Origin: an uncultured Asticcacaulis sp.
GTDB lineage: Bacteria; Pseudomonadota; Alphaproteobacteria; Caulobacterales; Caulobacteraceae
Assembly: GCA_946480525.1 (NCBI GenBank)
Contig: CAMLLA010000032.1
Location: forward strand, 1 to 17,196
Direction: 5' to 3'
DNA: 17,196 nt
The notes beneath the pieces are model-generated. The model was given only the letters and a program-made list of their open reading frames with translations, was not told where the DNA came from and ran no database searches. Both the position numbers and the translations under genes were made by a program. Positions 15,138 through 17,196 of this stretch are shown in pieces (positions within the stretch are counted from its first letter, which is position 1; every line of letters starts with the position of its first letter).

Positions 15138-16185
15138 CCAGCTTCACGGCGACAGCGCCAGCGTTGCGAGGCATCGTTACGGCCCTGCCCGAACGAGTGA
15201 GCGAAAATGCCGATCTTGCAGCCAGCTTCGGCGAAGAGGTCATGGCCAAGATCGTCAAGGCGACGGGTATCGAACGCCGTCCGGTCGCCGATGCGCACAC
15301 GGTCTCCGACCTGGGCTGCATTGCCGCCGAGCGAGTCGCTTTGCTCGATCAACAGGACGCGGCAGCATTGCCGCGGAGCACCTTCTGGACAAGCTCGGCT
15401 GGGACAGGGTGTCGATCGGCCTTGTCATCGTCGTCACCCAGACACCCGACTATCCGCTGCCTTCGACCGCCTGCGTCATGCAGCACAGGCTGGGGCTTGG
15501 CACCCACGTTGCCGCTTTCGACATCGCACTGGGCTGCTCAGGCTATGTCTATGGCCTGTCGGTGGCGTCGGCCATGATGCAGGGCGCGGGCATTGCGCGC
15601 GCGCTGCTGGTCAGTGGCGACGTTACGACGCGCATGATTTCCGAAACAAACCGCGCCCTGATGCCGTTGTTCGGCGACGCGGTGGCCGTGACGGCGCTGG
15701 AATCGTCCGAGCACGGATCAATTGCCTTCGACCTGGGTTCGGATGGATCCGGCGCGCCCTACCTGATTTCAAAAACAGGCGGCCTGGCGGAGCCCGGCAA
15801 GCCTGAGCTGTTCATGGACGGCACCCAGGTCATGGCCTTTTCGCTCAAGCAGGTGGCGCCATCGGTCGAACGCGCCCTGTCGACCGCTGGCACGACGATC
15901 GACGCGGTCGATCACGTCATCCTGCACCAGGCCAACGCCATGATGCTCAGGACCCTGGGGCACAAGATCAAGGCCAGCGACGAACAGATGGTTTACGCCA
16001 TTCGCGACTTCGGCAACACGTCGTCGACGTCGATTCCCCTGGCCATTTGCGACCACCTGACCCGGCGTCCGGTCCGCGGCGACCAGACCTTCCTGCTGTG
16101 CGGGTTCGGTGTCGGCTGGTCGTGGTCGACGGCCGTGTGGCGTACAGATGCACCCGCCGTCCACGATATCGTCCGCGTGGCGTGA
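15134..16185 (+). pseudogene. Second KASIII-like ketosynthase gene, frameshifted by 47 extra bases
   Basis: The N-terminal part reads from a TTG at 15134 (TTGA overlap with the SDR stop; start MTSFTATAPALRGIVTALP), as far as VSDLGCIAAE. The rest is in the preceding frame from about 15361 and gives IAAEHLLDKLGWDRVSIGL and onward to 16185. Frame 2 continues as unrelated sequence to 15577. The C-terminal part retains the complete triad: Cys in ALGCSGYVYG, His in LHQANAMM, Asn in GNTSSTSIP. If 47 bases between the two IAAE-coding stretches are removed, the gene is 1005 nt, encodes 334 residues and aligns without gaps in this region to the paralogue at 9285-10352. As it stands the predicted products are a 147-residue N-terminal protein or a C-terminal fragment from an internal start (GTG 15409). 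An assembly error cannot be excluded. Confidence 0.85.
15314..15379 (+). repeat. Imperfect direct repeat flanking the 47-bp insertion
   Basis: A 19-nt stretch at 15314-15332 (core GCATTGCCGC) recurs at 15361-15379 with 17 of 19 bases identical; the offset is exactly 47. Both copies encode IAAE, but in different frames. The sequence after the two copies (RVALLDQQD against HLLDKLGWD) is only loosely alike, so this is not a clean recent tandem duplication. Confidence 0.8.
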
Positions 16186-16188
16186 GCC

Positions 16189-17172
16189 ATGTCGCGGCTG
16201 TTCATCCGCACCGAAGCCTCCGCCCAGATCGGCATGGGCCACTTCATGCGCTGTTTCGCTGTGGCCGAAAACGCTCGCAGCCGCAGACTGGATGTCATCT
16301 TTTTGATGAGTGAGGACGCCCCGGCGATCAACCGCCGGGCAGCCGCCATCGGCGCCGGGGTGCGGGTCATCGGAGCGCCCCTGGGCAGCGATGCTGAAGC
16401 CATCGCCGCGTGCGGAATTGCAGCCGGCGACTGGCTGATGGTCGACAGCTACAAGGCTACTCAGGCCTATTATGCCGCACTGCATGGCCTGGCGCACCTG
16501 GCGGTGGTCGATGACCTCAATGCGTTTGACGCCTATGACTGTGACCTGCTGATCAATGCCGCCGATGCGGCGTTCGACATGGGCTATGGCAACAAGACCC
16601 GCGCCGGCCTGTTGCTGGGCGCAGGCTACGCCATGATCCGGCAGGAGTTCCTCACACCGCCGGCCGGTCGGAATGGCGCGGCGATCGTCGTCATGTTCGG
16701 CGGCAGCGATCCGGGCGGACTGACCGTTGTGGTGGCGGAGCGGCTGCACTATGCCTTTCCTGACAGGACCATTCGCGTCATCGCCGGCCCGGCAAATGCC
16801 CATATCGGCCTTTTGCGGGACACGGCGCGCGACATGGCCAATGTCGAGCTGTTCGTCGATCCCCAAAGTGTCGCCGAGGTTCTTTCTGGTGCGGTCCTGG
16901 TTGTCACCGCAGCCGGCGGCAGTGTCGGAGAGGTGGCCGCCATGGCATTGCCGGCGCTTGTCCTGGTCGTCTACGACAACCAGTCGGCGGCGCTTCAGTC
17001 GTGTCCGTTCCCGGTTATCGACGTCCGCCACGGCCTGCCCGACGACCTGGAAGTGCTGGTCGACGCCATGCTGAGCGATCCTGAAGGATTGCACGAGATT
17101 GCCATGCGCGGACATGCCGTTGTCGATGGCAAGGGTGCGCAACGTATCGTGGAGGCCATGTTCGGTGTTTAA
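16189..17172 (+). CDS. pseG: UDP-2,4-diacetamido-2,4,6-trideoxy-beta-L-altropyranose hydrolase
   Basis: A 327-residue GT-B-fold hydrolase that removes UDP from UDP-6-deoxy-AltdiNAc to give the free sugar for PseI. The N-terminal motif is EASAQIGMGHFMRC (9-22), with H18 matching the catalytic histidine of Campylobacter PseG. Other conserved parts are MVDSY (84-88), YAMIRQEF (147-154), FGGSD (170-174) and AAGGSVGE (241-248), where the UDP moiety binds. The start ATG is 3 nt after the stop of the frameshifted KASIII, so it is the last complete gene of the long operon. Its position after the acyl cassette, away from pseB-C-I and pseF, is what ties that cassette to pseudaminic acid. Confidence 0.93.
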   Translation: MSRLFIRTEASAQIGMGHFMRCFAVAENARSRRLDVIFLMSEDAPAINRRAAAIGAGVRVIGAPLGSDAEAIAACGIAAGDWLMVDSYKATQAYYAALHGLAHLAVVDDLNAFDAYDCDLLINAADAAFDMGYGNKTRAGLLLGAGYAMIRQEFLTPPAGRNGAAIVVMFGGSDPGGLTVVVAERLHYAFPDRTIRVIAGPANAHIGLLRDTARDMANVELFVDPQSVAEVLSGAVLVVTAAGGSVGEVAAMALPALVLVVYDNQSAALQSCPFPVIDVRHGLPDDLEVLVDAMLSDPEGLHEIAMRGHAVVDGKGAQRIVEAMFGV

Positions 17173-17196
17173 ATATCTGTCCTATCGCCAGATCGG
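17165..17196 (+). CDS. Start of a further downstream gene, truncated by window end
   Basis: A GTG at 17165 overlaps the pseG stop by 8 nt and opens a frame reading VFKYLSYRQIG to the end of the window. The overlap style matches the other junctions of the operon. Ten residues are too few to assign a family. A PseH-type acyltransferase or a glycosyltransferase would fit the locus, but neither is shown by the sequence. Confidence 0.35.
   Translation, partial: MFKYLSYRQI

Noticed and set aside
15333..15408. Programmed ribosomal frameshift to join the two KASIII parts
   Set aside because: No slippery heptamer or clear downstream stimulatory structure was seen, and a -1 shift would still leave a 16-residue insertion in a conserved helix. 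A mutation or recombination is simpler.
15769..17142. Long minus-strand open frame of about 457 codons opposite the KASIII and pseG region
   Set aside because: It has antisense-type composition and spans two recognised plus-strand genes without any motif or ribosome binding site support.
1..17196. tRNA, rRNA, CRISPR arrays, insertion sequences or integrases
   Set aside because: I looked for clover-leaf-like segments, regular spacer-repeat arrays and transposase motifs on both strands and saw none; the only repeats are the two palindromes, the coding repeat and the 19-nt direct repeat.

Overview
The window looks like part of a surface- or flagellin-glycosylation locus from an alphaproteobacterium, perhaps Caulobacter/Asticcacaulis-like or another flm/pse-bearing alphaproteobacterium. 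The evidence is high-GC coding sequence with densely overlapping genes, pseudaminic acid genes split into several transcription units, and small palindromic intergenic repeats of a type common in alphaproteobacteria. The species assignment is inference only.

Left part (1-3629, + strand): the 3' end of a PseB-type UDP-GlcNAc 4,6-dehydratase overlaps pseC (aminotransferase). A palindromic repeat comes next, then pseI (pseudaminic acid synthase) and a small lipoprotein gene of visibly lower GC. Middle part (3631-8124): a pirin-family gene on the minus strand is followed on the plus strand by a TRIC/UPF0126 membrane channel, a secreted Asp/Arg/Tyr-repeat protein, an FkbM-family methyltransferase and a zinc-ribbon class I methyltransferase. 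Next, a short minus-strand unit (8135-9060) holds an acyl carrier protein and pseF (CMP-pseudaminic acid synthetase).

Right part (9285 to the window end, + strand): a tightly coupled operon whose junctions are mostly 1-nt gaps or overlapping stop/start codons. Its order is KASIII-like ketosynthase, Rieske oxygenase, SDR, alpha/beta hydrolase, acyl carrier protein, stand-alone adenylate-forming ligase, second SDR (FabG-like), second KASIII-like gene, pseG, and the first codons of another gene. The second KASIII gene is out of frame because of 47 extra bases next to an imperfect direct repeat. Deleting those 47 bases restores a gap-free match to its paralogue.

Together pseB, C, I, F and G cover every dedicated step of CMP-pseudaminic acid synthesis except the PseH N-acetyltransferase, which is not seen here. 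The ACP/KASIII/SDR/ligase/Rieske cassette lies between pseF and pseG and is co-transcribed with pseG by layout. The most interesting reading is that it makes an ACP-bound short acyl group, for example a 3-hydroxyacyl with optional further oxidation, used to decorate the nonulosonic acid or a neighbouring glycan. That is inference from gene content and layout. The frameshift suggests the cassette may be decaying or varying between strains.
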